DNA from: Caryophanales bacterium
GTDB taxonomy: Bacteria; Bacillota; Bacilli; Paenibacillales; CANHCR01
Length of the DNA: 35,847 bases
NCBI GenBank assembly: GCA_947459205.1
Contig: CANHCR010000024.1
Location: 1-35,847, forward strand
Reading direction: 5' to 3'
The notes under the pieces are model-generated. The model was not told the DNA's origin. It saw only the letters and a list, made by a program, of their open reading frames with translations, and did no database searches. The translations under genes were made by a program, and so were the position numbers. Of this stretch, positions 6,926-14,246 are shown one piece after another; within the stretch, counting starts at the first letter, position 1, and each line of letters opens with the position of its first letter.

Positions 6926-7300
6926 TTAGCGATTCATAAAATGGTATGCCATTCCAGCGAGTCGTTCCATTAACATGCGCCGAATGTCGTCGTTGAGACC
7001 GAGTTCTGTGAGCGTCTCATGCATGCACGCCAGCCAAGCGTCGGCACGCGACTGATCAATTGGAAAGGCAAGATGTCGTGCGCGCATCATCGGGTGGCCG
7101 TGTCGTTCGGAGTAAAGCGCTGGACCACCTAAGAGTTGAGTTAAAAACTGATGTTGCTTTTCCATGACAGGCTTGATGTCGGGCGGAAACAATGGCGCAA
7201 GCAGAGGATGTTGCTGTACCTTCGGATAAAATGTTTCGACAATCGCGCGAACTTGTGTATCGCCGCCGATGAGGTCATACATCGTTTGAGAGGAGTTCAT
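6926..7300 (-). CDS. Group II truncated hemoglobin
   Basis: A 124-residue globin. Family features visible: Tyr25 (B10) in VETFYPKVQQHP, GG-P and HGHPMMRARHLAFPI with proximal His76, and Trp89 (position G8), which marks group II (trHbO, YjbI-like). Known members bind O2 or other small ligands and have been linked to peroxidase-like or oxygen-related redox roles. In B. subtilis and Staphylococcus the globin yjbI neighbours the thioredoxin-fold gene yjbH; here it neighbours bdbD/bdbC, which suggests, but does not prove, a link to thiol oxidation. The ribosome binding site before ATG 7300 is weak; no better start is seen. Confidence 0.92.
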   Translation of the reverse strand: MNSSQTMYDLIGGDTQVRAIVETFYPKVQQHPLLAPLFPPDIKPVMEKQHQFLTQLLGGPALYSERHGHPMMRARHLAFPIDQSRADAWLACMHETLTELGLNDDIRRMLMERLAGMAYHFMNR

Positions 7301-7366
7301 AAAATGACCATCGCTTTCTATTTGCTTTTTTATTTGTTAACTTATTGTGTCACAAAAAAAGATGGA

Positions 7367-7395
7367 ATGACAACCTGTTTTTGCTGTGCTACACT
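7367..7395 (+). promoter_or_regulatory. Probable promoter of the amylase gene
   Basis: ATGACA (7367-7372) and TACACT (7390-7395) are 17 bases apart, about 47 bases before the amylase ATG. The boxes are imperfect. A small palindrome TTGTGTCACAA (7345-7355) lies just upstream and could be a regulator site, but nothing else supports that. Confidence 0.45.
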
Positions 7396-7441
7396 AAATC
7401 ACGCAAGAAGCACGACCATATAGAGAAAGGTTGGATTACAT

Positions 7442-9838
7442 ATGCACCAATTAACGCAGGGACGACTTACATATTTGCTTATTTTCCTCATCTCCTTGAG
7501 TCTGTTTTGCACGTCGTTTCAGAGCGGTTCCTTGCAGGCCCATGCGACGACAGGAAATTCGTTTTCATGGGACAATGCGACTGTCTATTTTGTGATTGTT
7601 GATCGATTTTACAATGGGAACACGGCCAACGATCAGTCCTTCGGTCGCAAGAAAGTCGATACAAGCGGTTCCAACATCGGCACCTTTCACGGCGGCGATT
7701 TTAAGGGGCTGACGGTCAAATTGAACGAAGGCTATTTTACAAATCTCGGCGTGAACGCGCTCTGGGTCACGGCTCCATATGAGCAGATTCATGGTTGGGT
7801 GTCTGGAGGCAGTACTGGAGAGTTTGCCCATTATGCATATCACGGTTACTATCCGCTTGACTGGACGGCGATGGATCCGAATTTTGGCACGATTGCAGAG
7901 TTTCGTGAATTTGTCGATACCGCTCATACCAAAGGAATTCGCGTAGTGTTGGATGTGGTGATGAATCATGTCGGCTACGGAACGCTTAAGGATATGGCGA
8001 CTTACGGTTTTGGCGGACCGGATGCGATCAAGTACGGTCATTCATGGGATCCGATTGCAAATGGGTTGTCATTCGGCGGAATGCACGGGCTCATCGATTA
8101 CGATTCGGCAAGTGCCTGGTCTGGTTGGTGGAGCAAGTGGGTGCGTGCTGGATTGCCGGGCTATACACCTGCGCCGCCACTTGCTGACGATGAAATCAAA
8201 GGCCAATTGGCGTATTTGCCGGATCTGCGTACCGATTTGAAGACGAGCGTCGGACTGCCGCCCATTTTGCTAAACAAATGGAAGAAAGAGACGAGCGGTT
8301 TTGAAAAGTGGAATTTGCCGAAAGCGGCTCAGTTGCGCGCGGATCAAAACGTTGCGCCGGCCGACTACATCGTTCGCTGGTTAACGGCTTGGGTGGAGGA
8401 GTTCGGGATTGACGGTTTTCGTGTGGATACCGCTAAACACGTTGAACTTTGGCGTTGGAAGCAGTTAAGTGATGAGGCTGATCTAGCGCTCAAAAGATGG
8501 CGTGCAGCCAATCCGAATAAACCAGGTGCAGCGTGGACCGATGATTTTTGGATGACCGCAGAAGTCTTCGGTTTGGGGATTGGTAAGAACGACTACCACA
8601 CTAAGGGTGGTTTTGATTCGACCATCAATTTTAAGTTTCAAAGTGAGCCGAGTTATTTGAACAAAATCGATGAGACGTACCGCACGTATGTAGAAGTAAT
8701 CAATCGTGATCCGAGTGCGAATGTGCTCAGTTATATTTCGTCTCATGATACGTTGCTGTACGACCGTGAGGATTTGTTCAATGGCGGTACGGCGTTGCTG
8801 TTGGCACCGGGTGGTGTGCAAATTTTCTACGGTGACGAGACGGCGCGTCCATTTGGCAAGACAGCAACGGACAAAGATCAGGGTTCGCGTTCGGCGATGA
8901 ACTGGAGTCAACAAAACAAGAGTTTGCTGAACCATTGGCAAAAAATCGGCACGTTCCGAAATAAGCATCACTCGGTGGGAGCTGGCGAGCATAAGAAGTT
9001 GGCCGACCAGCCTTACACGTTCTCGCGCAGTTATGATAAAAATGGCGTGAAAGATCGAGTAGTGGTGGTTTTCGGTGGCAAAGGGCAGGTTGCGGTCCAA
9101 GTTGCAGGGGTATTTGTCGAAGGGGCGACAATTCGCGATCATTACACAAAGCGGACGGCAATCGTTCAAAATGGAAAGGTGACGCTCCACGCATCCGCAA
9201 ATGGCTTGATGCTGTTGGAAGAGGCGAAGGCTGACAATGTGAATGGTTTGCCGACAGCACCGGTTGGTCTAACGTTCAGTCCAGCTGGCAAGCTTACCTG
9301 GAATGAAGTGGCTGGCGCGAAGAATTATCGGATTTACGTCAATAGTGAGTGGATTGGAACCACGGCGAATGGCAAAACGAATCAGTATACACTGAACACT
9401 CGAACATGGAAAAAAGGGCAGCCGTATCAACTCGAAGTGAGCGCAAGCAACGATGTCGGCGAGGGTGCTTTAAGCAAACTGCTGAATGGCGTGCTTCCGC
9501 GTGACGTGATTCGGATTTCCGGGAAAATGATAACGGTAAACGGTAAACCGTTAGCATCAACGGCACCGATGCAAACGATTCAAGGGCGTACCTATGTTCC
9601 TTTTAAAGCGTTATTCGACATGGTAGGTGTCAACAGTTCGTGGAACAATCAGACGAAGACGTTGACTGCCACGCAAACAAATTTCAGTTTAGCGCTGAAA
9701 CTAGGGGCGAAATCAGCTGTATTAAATGGTAAATCGGTCAAACTCGACGCGCCGATGACAAGCATAAACGGGACGACGTACGTACCACTCCGATTTGTCG
9801 GCGATGCATTGGATGCGAGCGTACAGTTCGTAAAATAG
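7442..9838 (+). CDS. Secreted alpha-amylase, GH13, with FN3 and copper amine oxidase-like domains
   Basis: A 798-residue secreted glycoside hydrolase. A signal peptide spans residues about 1-36 (cleavage near LQAHA). The GH13 barrel starts at DNATVYFVIVDRFYNGN and resembles MalS-like subfamily enzymes. Catalytic regions: D171-VVMN-H176; nucleophile D329 in GFRVDTAKH; acid/base E374 in MTAEVFG; H435-D436 in YISSHDT. Residues about 605-680 form a fibronectin type III module, and about 690-798 a copper amine oxidase N-terminal-like ('stalk') domain with two VPF/VPLR repeats (TYVPFKAL, TYVPLRFVG), which is thought to help hold proteins at the cell surface. It should cut alpha-1,4-glucans outside the cell. 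Single-gene unit with its own terminator. Confidence 0.93.
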   Translation: MHQLTQGRLTYLLIFLISLSLFCTSFQSGSLQAHATTGNSFSWDNATVYFVIVDRFYNGNTANDQSFGRKKVDTSGSNIGTFHGGDFKGLTVKLNEGYFTNLGVNALWVTAPYEQIHGWVSGGSTGEFAHYAYHGYYPLDWTAMDPNFGTIAEFREFVDTAHTKGIRVVLDVVMNHVGYGTLKDMATYGFGGPDAIKYGHSWDPIANGLSFGGMHGLIDYDSASAWSGWWSKWVRAGLPGYTPAPPLADDEIKGQLAYLPDLRTDLKTSVGLPPILLNKWKKETSGFEKWNLPKAAQLRADQNVAPADYIVRWLTAWVEEFGIDGFRVDTAKHVELWRWKQLSDEADLALKRWRAANPNKPGAAWTDDFWMTAEVFGLGIGKNDYHTKGGFDSTINFKFQSEPSYLNKIDETYRTYVEVINRDPSANVLSYISSHDTLLYDREDLFNGGTALLLAPGGVQIFYGDETARPFGKTATDKDQGSRSAMNWSQQNKSLLNHWQKIGTFRNKHHSVGAGEHKKLADQPYTFSRSYDKNGVKDRVVVVFGGKGQVAVQVAGVFVEGATIRDHYTKRTAIVQNGKVTLHASANGLMLLEEAKADNVNGLPTAPVGLTFSPAGKLTWNEVAGAKNYRIYVNSEWIGTTANGKTNQYTLNTRTWKKGQPYQLEVSASNDVGEGALSKLLNGVLPRDVIRISGKMITVNGKPLASTAPMQTIQGRTYVPFKALFDMVGVNSSWNNQTKTLTATQTNFSLALKLGAKSAVLNGKSVKLDAPMTSINGTTYVPLRFVGDALDASVQFVK

Positions 9839-9850
9839 TCAAATAACGCA

Positions 9851-9891
9851 AAAAAACCTTGCTATGCTGATCTGACATAGCAAGGTTTTTT
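9851..9891. terminator. Strong, probably bidirectional terminator after amylase
   Basis: AAAAAACCTTGCTATG (9851-9866) pairs perfectly with CATAGCAAGGTTTTTT (9876-9891). A- and T-runs on the two sides allow termination of the amylase mRNA and of the convergent minus-strand transcript. Confidence 0.92.
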
Positions 9892-9959
9892 GATGAAAAC
9901 ATAGTCCTTCGTCGGCATGAATGAAAGTTCGTGGTGCTATGCAAAGCGCTGTGCAATGG

Positions 9960-10235
9960 TTACTTACGCCAGTAATCAATCACCAGACACGATACGAAGC
10001 CGACAACTGCAGTAATCCCGATCAACATCGACATTACACCGAGCACGACGTCACCCCATCCGCCGTTTTCTGTACCTACACCAGCACGCGCCATGATGAA
10101 CATGATGATGGCACCGACGGCGAATAGACTGGGGGCTGAATACTTGATCCAAGGTACTTTGATCAGATTGAGTAGCACCGTCACGACGACCATGCCGAGC
10201 GAAAACAAACTGGTAATCAAAATGAAACCGCCCAT
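9960..10235 (-). CDS. Small membrane protein, YesK-like
   Basis: A 91-residue protein with three membrane spans (residues about 2-22, 32-50 and 62-86). I set the start at ATG 10235 because GGGAG lies 8 bases upstream; the longer TTG-initiated frame has no site. The GGWGDVVLGVMSMLIG stretch before the last span resembles the end of the YesK-like family (PF14150), which has no known function. It lies downstream of the DUF368 gene but is transcribed toward the amylase terminator; 64 bases separate it from that gene's stop. Confidence 0.6.
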   Translation of the reverse strand: MGGFILITSLFSLGMVVVTVLLNLIKVPWIKYSAPSLFAVGAIIMFIMARAGVGTENGGWGDVVLGVMSMLIGITAVVGFVSCLVIDYWRK

Positions 10236-10299
10236 TCGCAACACTCCCGTAAGCTTGATATGTTTCAAGCATAACCCAGAATGAGTAGGATGTATACCG

Positions 10300-11100
10300 T
10301 TATTTGCTTGTTTTCCAAACGAACCAGAAGCCTGTCACGAAAACGACGATGCTAACTGCCCATTGCGTAATGCCAATCGGCCATCCTGGGAAAATTTCGA
10401 GAATCGATCCGAGGATAAATCCCAGAATGAGTAGATAAGCAGGCTGCGGGTAGGTGCGTAGCAACCATTCAATGATTCGAGCGGTTAATATTGTTCCCGC
10501 AATGGTTCCCAATCCGATTGGAATGAGTACAGCGATATTCATGTCTGCAGCCGCATCGATGAGCGTTTGATACAGCCCGAGCACCAGCAACATGAAGGAT
10601 CCGCTGATGCCAGGTAAAATGAGAGCAACGGCAAATACGATGCCGCCAACAAAAAGATGGATCCAACTCAACCAAGACACTTCGGTAATCGCGGGACTCG
10701 ATGAATCGATTTCCATGCCCATCAGCACTACGATGGCGAAACCGATGATGAAAAACAACCAGTTGCTGAGCCGTAAATGAGTCGTTTCTTTTGATTTTTG
10801 ATACATTAACGGAGCGCCGCCGAGGATCACGCCGATGAAAAATAGACCTAGTGGTATCGGGTATTGTTCGAGCAGCCACTGGATGCCGCGAGCGAAGACG
10901 ACAATGCCGACCACGGCCCCTAAACAAACGGCGGATAGTACATATGCATGACGTTTGAAATCTTTCCAAATATGATTGATTGCCTCGAGTAGTCGGTCGT
11001 AAATCCCGAGAATGATGGCAATCGTACTGCCGCTAACGCCAGGGATCAGTTGTGATACACTCATGACCATGCCTTTGATCATTAAGTTGAGAAAATTCAT
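10300..11100 (-). CDS. DUF368 polyprenyl-phosphate transporter, PopT family
   Basis: A 266-residue polytopic membrane protein. The start at ATG 11100 is fixed by GGAGG 8 bases upstream (TTG 11115 overlaps that site). Two internal halves each carry the family signature: PGVSGSTIAIILGIYDRLLEAI near residue 20, and PGISGSFMLLVLGLYQTLIDAA near 165, each followed by further spans (each motif given only as its recognisable core). DUF368 proteins were shown in Vibrio cholerae and Staphylococcus aureus (PopT) to recycle undecaprenyl phosphate to the inner membrane face for wall synthesis. The role here is inferred from family membership. Confidence 0.85.
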   Translation of the reverse strand: MNFLNLMIKGMVMSVSQLIPGVSGSTIAIILGIYDRLLEAINHIWKDFKRHAYVLSAVCLGAVVGIVVFARGIQWLLEQYPIPLGLFFIGVILGGAPLMYQKSKETTHLRLSNWLFFIIGFAIVVLMGMEIDSSSPAITEVSWLSWIHLFVGGIVFAVALILPGISGSFMLLVLGLYQTLIDAAADMNIAVLIPIGLGTIAGTILTARIIEWLLRTYPQPAYLLILGFILGSILEIFPGWPIGITQWAVSIVVFVTGFWFVWKTSK

Positions 11101-11171
11101 GTAGGTCGCCTCCAATAATACGAATTATAACAACAATGAGGGCTTGTCGCAAAATGGCGATTTTTATTTCC

Positions 11172-11223
11172 TTGCAATAATGTAAATTTATGGTATACTA
11201 ATCACTGTAAGTATTTTACAGTG
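11172..11223 (+). promoter_or_regulatory. Promoter and inverted repeat before ydbC-like gene
   Basis: TTGCAA (11172-11177) and extended -10 TGGTATACT (box 11194-11199) are 16 bases apart. Right at the expected transcript start is a perfect 8-bp inverted repeat, CACTGTAA (11203-11210) and TTACAGTG (11216-11223), ending just before the AAAGGAGG ribosome binding site. It could be an operator or a 5' hairpin that shields or stabilises the message. Confidence 0.65.
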
Positions 11224-11238
11224 AAAGGAGGTTCGAAC

Positions 11239-11511
11239 ATGGCAGGCATTTCTTTTGAAGTGAAGGAGCAAATTTGCGTCCTTTCTCATAGCACCAAAGG
11301 TTGGTCCAAGCAACTGAACTTGGTTAGCTGGAACGGTCGAGACGCGAAGTATGACATTCGCGACTGGGATGAGAATCACGAAAAAATGGGCCGCGGCGTG
11401 TCGCTAAGTCGCGACGAACTCGGCAAACTGCGAAATTGTTTGATAAGTCTCGATATTCAGCTCTCGGACGATGAGCAGACGCACACTGAAACACTTGTGG
11501 CACTGAACTAA
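11239..11511 (+). CDS. YdbC/PC4-like single-stranded DNA-binding protein
   Basis: A 90-residue protein with a near-perfect ribosome binding site (AAAGGAGG, 7 bases before ATG 11239). The sequence ISFEVKEQICVLS, then GWSKQLNLVSWNGRDAKYDI, then RDWDENHEKMGRGVSLSRDEL matches the YdbC family of PC4-type coactivator folds. A Lactococcus YdbC of this type binds ssDNA as a dimer, as does eukaryotic PC4. Residues 76-90 form an acidic tail that is not part of the fold. It is a monocistronic unit between its own promoter and terminator. Role in repair or transcription is an inference. Confidence 0.85.
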   Translation: MAGISFEVKEQICVLSHSTKGWSKQLNLVSWNGRDAKYDIRDWDENHEKMGRGVSLSRDELGKLRNCLISLDIQLSDDEQTHTETLVALN

Positions 11512-11547
11512 TCTTATGCGCAAATTCCCTCTATAACATCATGCTTT

Positions 11548-11586
11548 GGGGCGGTGTCTGATGATGGCACCGTCCGTTTTTTATTT
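11548..11586 (+). terminator. Rho-independent terminator after ydbC-like gene
   Basis: GGGGCGGTGTC pairs with GGCACCGTCC around a TGATGAT loop, followed by GTTTTTTATTT. Confidence 0.8.
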
Positions 11587-11637
11587 AAGTCGCAAAATTA
11601 ATCGGTATATTATGTATATATGAAAGGGGAGGATTCA

Positions 11638-12555
11638 ATGTTGGAAAGTCGGAAATTGCTAACCAAAGTAGCGGAGGCGGAAGCGAACTATTTACAACAC
11701 CGCAATCGTCCGGATTTGAAATTGGTGTATGCTTCAGCCTTGTTGGAGCAAGGGCGCTATGAAAAATTTCGACACTATAACTATCAAAAAGCGGCTCATA
11801 TTTTTCGCGAGGTGTTAACACTCGATTCGCTTCATCCGGGCGCTCACTATCACCTCGGTTTTTTGGCACTACAAGAGCACCGTTGGGAAGATGCCATCGA
11901 TCATTTGGAACGCTCCATTGATTCGGACGATTTGCAACCTGTGCAAATTGAAAAGGCAAAAGGCTATTTAGCGGCTGCATACTATGGTATGGACGATACA
12001 GCAACTGCAGATGAATATTTGAAAGAATTGAATGGGGCCATGAATGAAGGTGTCGAATTTGCCTTGTATGTGCGACGAATGCATCACGCGAATAAGATTC
12101 AGTCGGAGGAATTTAAGCCGTACACTGAAATTACTCGTGAAGGTGAGCGGTCTATGCATGCGGAGGAATATGAAAGCCGGTGCAAACGGTCGAATAGTGC
12201 TTATCGATGTACGAGTGACGAATTCGTGCTGAACTTGATCGGTGAAGTGGCGGTGCTCAAAACATCCCTAGGGAAAATGGAACTGCCTCACAAGCGATAC
12301 GCTCGGTTTTTAGAGTTGCTAATCGTCTCCGGCAGTCCAGTGCCGATTTCGACCATCAAAAGTGAAGTGTTCGATGACTGCTTGACAGATGGTGCGGTTC
12401 GTACGACGATCAATCGCTTACGCAGTCAAGTTGCGGTGCTGTTCTCGGTGCCGATGGATCAGTTGATTGTCAACGAACGAAAAAGTTCGATGCGCGAGTC
12501 GACGTACCAACTTTGTTGGAATGGGACGTATTACATCTATCGCAGAAATTTTTAG
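11638..12555 (+). CDS. TPR protein with C-terminal winged-helix-like domain
   Basis: A 305-residue cytoplasmic protein starting at ATG 11638 (AAAGGGGAGG site; ATG 11620 lies upstream of it and is unlikely). Residues about 28-140 contain tetratricopeptide-like helices (YQKAAHIFREVLTLDSLHPG, HYHLGFLALQEHRWEDAIDH, AKGYLAAAYYGMDD). Residues about 205-300 look like an OmpR/SARP-type winged helix: a short strand, FLELLIVSGSPVPISTIKSEVF, then DGAVRTTINRLRSQV as the recognition-helix region and a terminal hairpin. This suggests a transcription regulator whose TPR part senses a partner. It is the first gene of a set with an unknown protein and a kinase. The domain calls come from pattern only. Confidence 0.65.
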   Translation: MLESRKLLTKVAEAEANYLQHRNRPDLKLVYASALLEQGRYEKFRHYNYQKAAHIFREVLTLDSLHPGAHYHLGFLALQEHRWEDAIDHLERSIDSDDLQPVQIEKAKGYLAAAYYGMDDTATADEYLKELNGAMNEGVEFALYVRRMHHANKIQSEEFKPYTEITREGERSMHAEEYESRCKRSNSAYRCTSDEFVLNLIGEVAVLKTSLGKMELPHKRYARFLELLIVSGSPVPISTIKSEVFDDCLTDGAVRTTINRLRSQVAVLFSVPMDQLIVNERKSSMRESTYQLCWNGTYYIYRRNF

Positions 12556-12586
12556 TTACAGGCTGTAACCAAGCGTTCGGTATAGT
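12555..12586 (+). promoter_or_regulatory. Palindrome and -10 box before the unknown gene
   Basis: A perfect 15-base palindrome, GTTACAG-G-CTGTAAC (12555-12569), overlaps the stop codon of the TPR gene. TATAGT (12581-12586) follows as a possible -10; a -35 would fall inside the palindrome. This is the layout of a repressor site. The TPR/winged-helix protein encoded just upstream is a candidate binder. Confidence 0.5.
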
Positions 12587-12626
12587 AAATGTGTAAGACA
12601 AATCAAACCGAAAGGCAGGCGGTTCT

Positions 12627-13145
12627 ATGGGAACCATCACAGCACAAATCATGATTGGCGGAAAGCATCCGAATGACGGGGGCATTAGTCCGGCGTACAC
12701 TATGTATCTGTACGAAGGGAGCAGAGCGGCGTGGCAGTTAAAAAAGGAAGGTGATCTTTCGCAAGAAGTTGTTTGGATTCCGACGGTGGAGAATATGTTG
12801 GAGGACGCACTATTGTTGATTGCGTTGTATGTGGAGCGAGATGAAGCCATGGTGGCACTCGTCGAATCAAAATTGGGACGCTCTTTACCGCGAAGATTGG
12901 AGGTCTACCAAGAATTCGATGATGCGACACGAGCTGAGTTGTATCAAATTTGCCGAAGTCGATTGTTCGGCAGCAAACTCATCCTTAGTGTTCTTACGGG
13001 TTCTCATCTCCTTTTAAATTTAGACCCATTAAAGTGGTATCATGCCGAAATGGAAGTTTGTTTGCCGATGTACACGAGATTGCGGTCCGCGTGGGATCCT
13101 TCTGGACAGTTTAACATCCAAGGGAAATTATCGATGGATAAATGA
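12627..13145 (+). CDS. Unrecognised protein between TPR regulator and kinase
   Basis: A 172-residue soluble protein with no signal or membrane span. I do not recognise a named domain. The N-terminal half (MGTITAQIMIGGKHPNDGG, then ISPAYTMYLYEGSRAAW) looks beta-rich; residues about 50-170 look helical, with many acidic residues around 62-90. The first part has the feel of a small conserved family that begins with an 'I-G--HP--GGI-P' pattern. It starts at ATG 12627 behind a weak AAAGGCAGG site. The kinase gene follows 47 bases later and the TPR gene ends 71 bases before, all on one strand. It may be a partner or substrate of the kinase; that is only context. Confidence 0.7.
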   Translation: MGTITAQIMIGGKHPNDGGISPAYTMYLYEGSRAAWQLKKEGDLSQEVVWIPTVENMLEDALLLIALYVERDEAMVALVESKLGRSLPRRLEVYQEFDDATRAELYQICRSRLFGSKLILSVLTGSHLLLNLDPLKWYHAEMEVCLPMYTRLRSAWDPSGQFNIQGKLSMDK

Positions 13146-13158
13146 TATAATATATCAT
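13142..13158 (+). promoter_or_regulatory. AT-rich 17-base palindrome before the kinase gene
   Basis: ATGATATA-A-TATATCAT is a perfect palindrome that overlaps the stop of the preceding gene and contains TATAAT (13146-13151). No clear -35 is seen 17 bases upstream, so it may be a weak regulated promoter or an operator-like site. Confidence 0.45.
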
Positions 13159-13192
13159 AAGCATTGAACTCATAGTCGAGGATGGAAGTGTT

Positions 13193-14005
13193 ATGTTCGG
13201 ATTTATCAAACGAGTTATCGATGGTTGGCGAGACTATCCTCATAAAGAGAACACAATCATCAATCAGCGCTATCTGATTAGAACGTATTTGGGGCAAGGC
13301 AGTTTCGGCACAGCGTATTGCTGTGTCGACCAGCAAAATGCAGACTGCCTTGTCCTTATAAAACAAAATCGAGCGAGCAAAGGCAAACGTGCGCTTGATA
13401 TGCTCGATGCAGAACGTCAAGTATTAGCGCTTTTTGATTGTCGCGGTATTCCGATGGTGCTAGATTACTTTGCGTGGAGAGGCGCGCAATATCTCGTCAC
13501 TGAATTTGTGCCCGGTAAAACGTTGGAAACCATGATTTTCGATCATCGCGAGACAATAGATGAGAACTTGTGTGTGAACTACGCAATCCAGGTGCTTCGC
13601 TTGCTTTCTGTGGTTCATCGAAACCAGTATGTCCATTTAGATGTTCGTTTGCCGAATGTAATTATTGATCATCACACGTTGCATCTCATCGATTTTGGCC
13701 TGGTTCGCGCAATCGGCGATCATCCTGACGTAGAACCTTATGAAGAGGGGAAATTGGCGTACCGACATTTAGCAGAACCGCAAAGCGACCTATATGCAGT
13801 CGGACACATGATGCTATTTATGCTGTACACAACGTTCCAAGGGCCTGAGACAACAAACTTTGAGTACGAAATCAGTTGGGAAGAGGAATTGACGATTAGC
13901 AGCGAACTTAAAGTTGTGTTGCGAAAGTTATTAAAAATCGACACGCCATATCAGAGTGCCGAAGAGGCGGTAACTTCTTTGCAACAACTGGTTGGCAAAC
14001 AATAA
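13193..14005 (+). CDS. Serine/threonine protein kinase, cytoplasmic
   Basis: A 270-residue Hanks-type kinase with no membrane or sensor domain. Motifs: glycine loop G34-Q-G-S-F-G39; Lys57 in VLIKQNR; helix C Glu74 in LDAERQVL; catalytic loop H148-L-D150-V-R152-L-P-N155, where Arg stands for the usual Lys; D167-F-G in LIDFGL. No classic APE motif is present, but the SDLYAVGHMML stretch of subdomain IX is clear. Small kinases with H-x-D-x-R-x-P-N loops occur in Bacilli (YbdM/PrkD-like). It is probably active, given all ATP- and metal-binding residues. The N-terminal 20 residues (MFGFIKRVIDGWRDYPHK) form an amphipathic lead. The stop runs directly into the tandem repeat. Confidence 0.88.
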   Translation: MFGFIKRVIDGWRDYPHKENTIINQRYLIRTYLGQGSFGTAYCCVDQQNADCLVLIKQNRASKGKRALDMLDAERQVLALFDCRGIPMVLDYFAWRGAQYLVTEFVPGKTLETMIFDHRETIDENLCVNYAIQVLRLLSVVHRNQYVHLDVRLPNVIIDHHTLHLIDFGLVRAIGDHPDVEPYEEGKLAYRHLAEPQSDLYAVGHMMLFMLYTTFQGPETTNFEYEISWEEELTISSELKVVLRKLLKIDTPYQSAEEAVTSLQQLVGKQ

Positions 14006-14107
14006 AAAACGGGCAAGCATGCCCGTTTGACGGCCAGCTAATGGCAGAAATGAAAGCAGCATCGCCCAAAGACTTTTAGTTCTGCCGACTAGGGGCCAAA
14101 CTCACAT
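14005..14107 (-). repeat. Dispersed structured repeat, copy B
   Basis: First unit of an exact 103-base tandem duplication. Sense strand is minus. Relative to copy A it keeps GTTTGGCCC, AGTCGGCAGAA, GGGCGATGC, TTTCTGCC, TGGCCG and the ACGGGCA...TGCCCGT terminator hairpin, while the middle arm has diverged. It begins at the last base of the kinase stop codon. Confidence 0.88.
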
Positions 14108-14210
14108 AAAAACGGGCAAGCATGCCCGTTTGACGGCCAGCTAATGGCAGAAATGAAAGCAGCATCGCCCAAAGACTTTTAGTTCTGCCGACTAGGGGCC
14201 AAACTCACAT
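14108..14210 (-). repeat. Dispersed structured repeat, copy C (identical to copy B)
   Basis: Base-for-base identical to 14005-14107 and directly adjacent, which points to a recent tandem duplication or slippage. It abuts the A-rich end of the terminator of the minus-strand His/Tyr-rich gene. Confidence 0.88.
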
Positions 14211-14240
14211 AAAAAAACCGATCTCGAGGAGACCGGTTTG
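14211..14240 (-). terminator. Terminator of the His/Tyr-rich gene
   Basis: On the minus strand, AAACCGG-TCTC-CTC-GAGA-TCGGTTT forms a hairpin with one mismatch, followed by seven T. It ends the minus-strand gene before the two repeats. Confidence 0.75.
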
Positions 14241-14246
14241 TTAAAA

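Noticed and set aside
7345-7355. Rex or FNR/CRP site near the globin and amylase promoters
   Set aside because: TTGTGTCACAA is a short palindrome, but the spacing does not fit Rex (TTGTGA-N6-TCACAA) or FNR/CRP (TGTGA-N6-TCACA).
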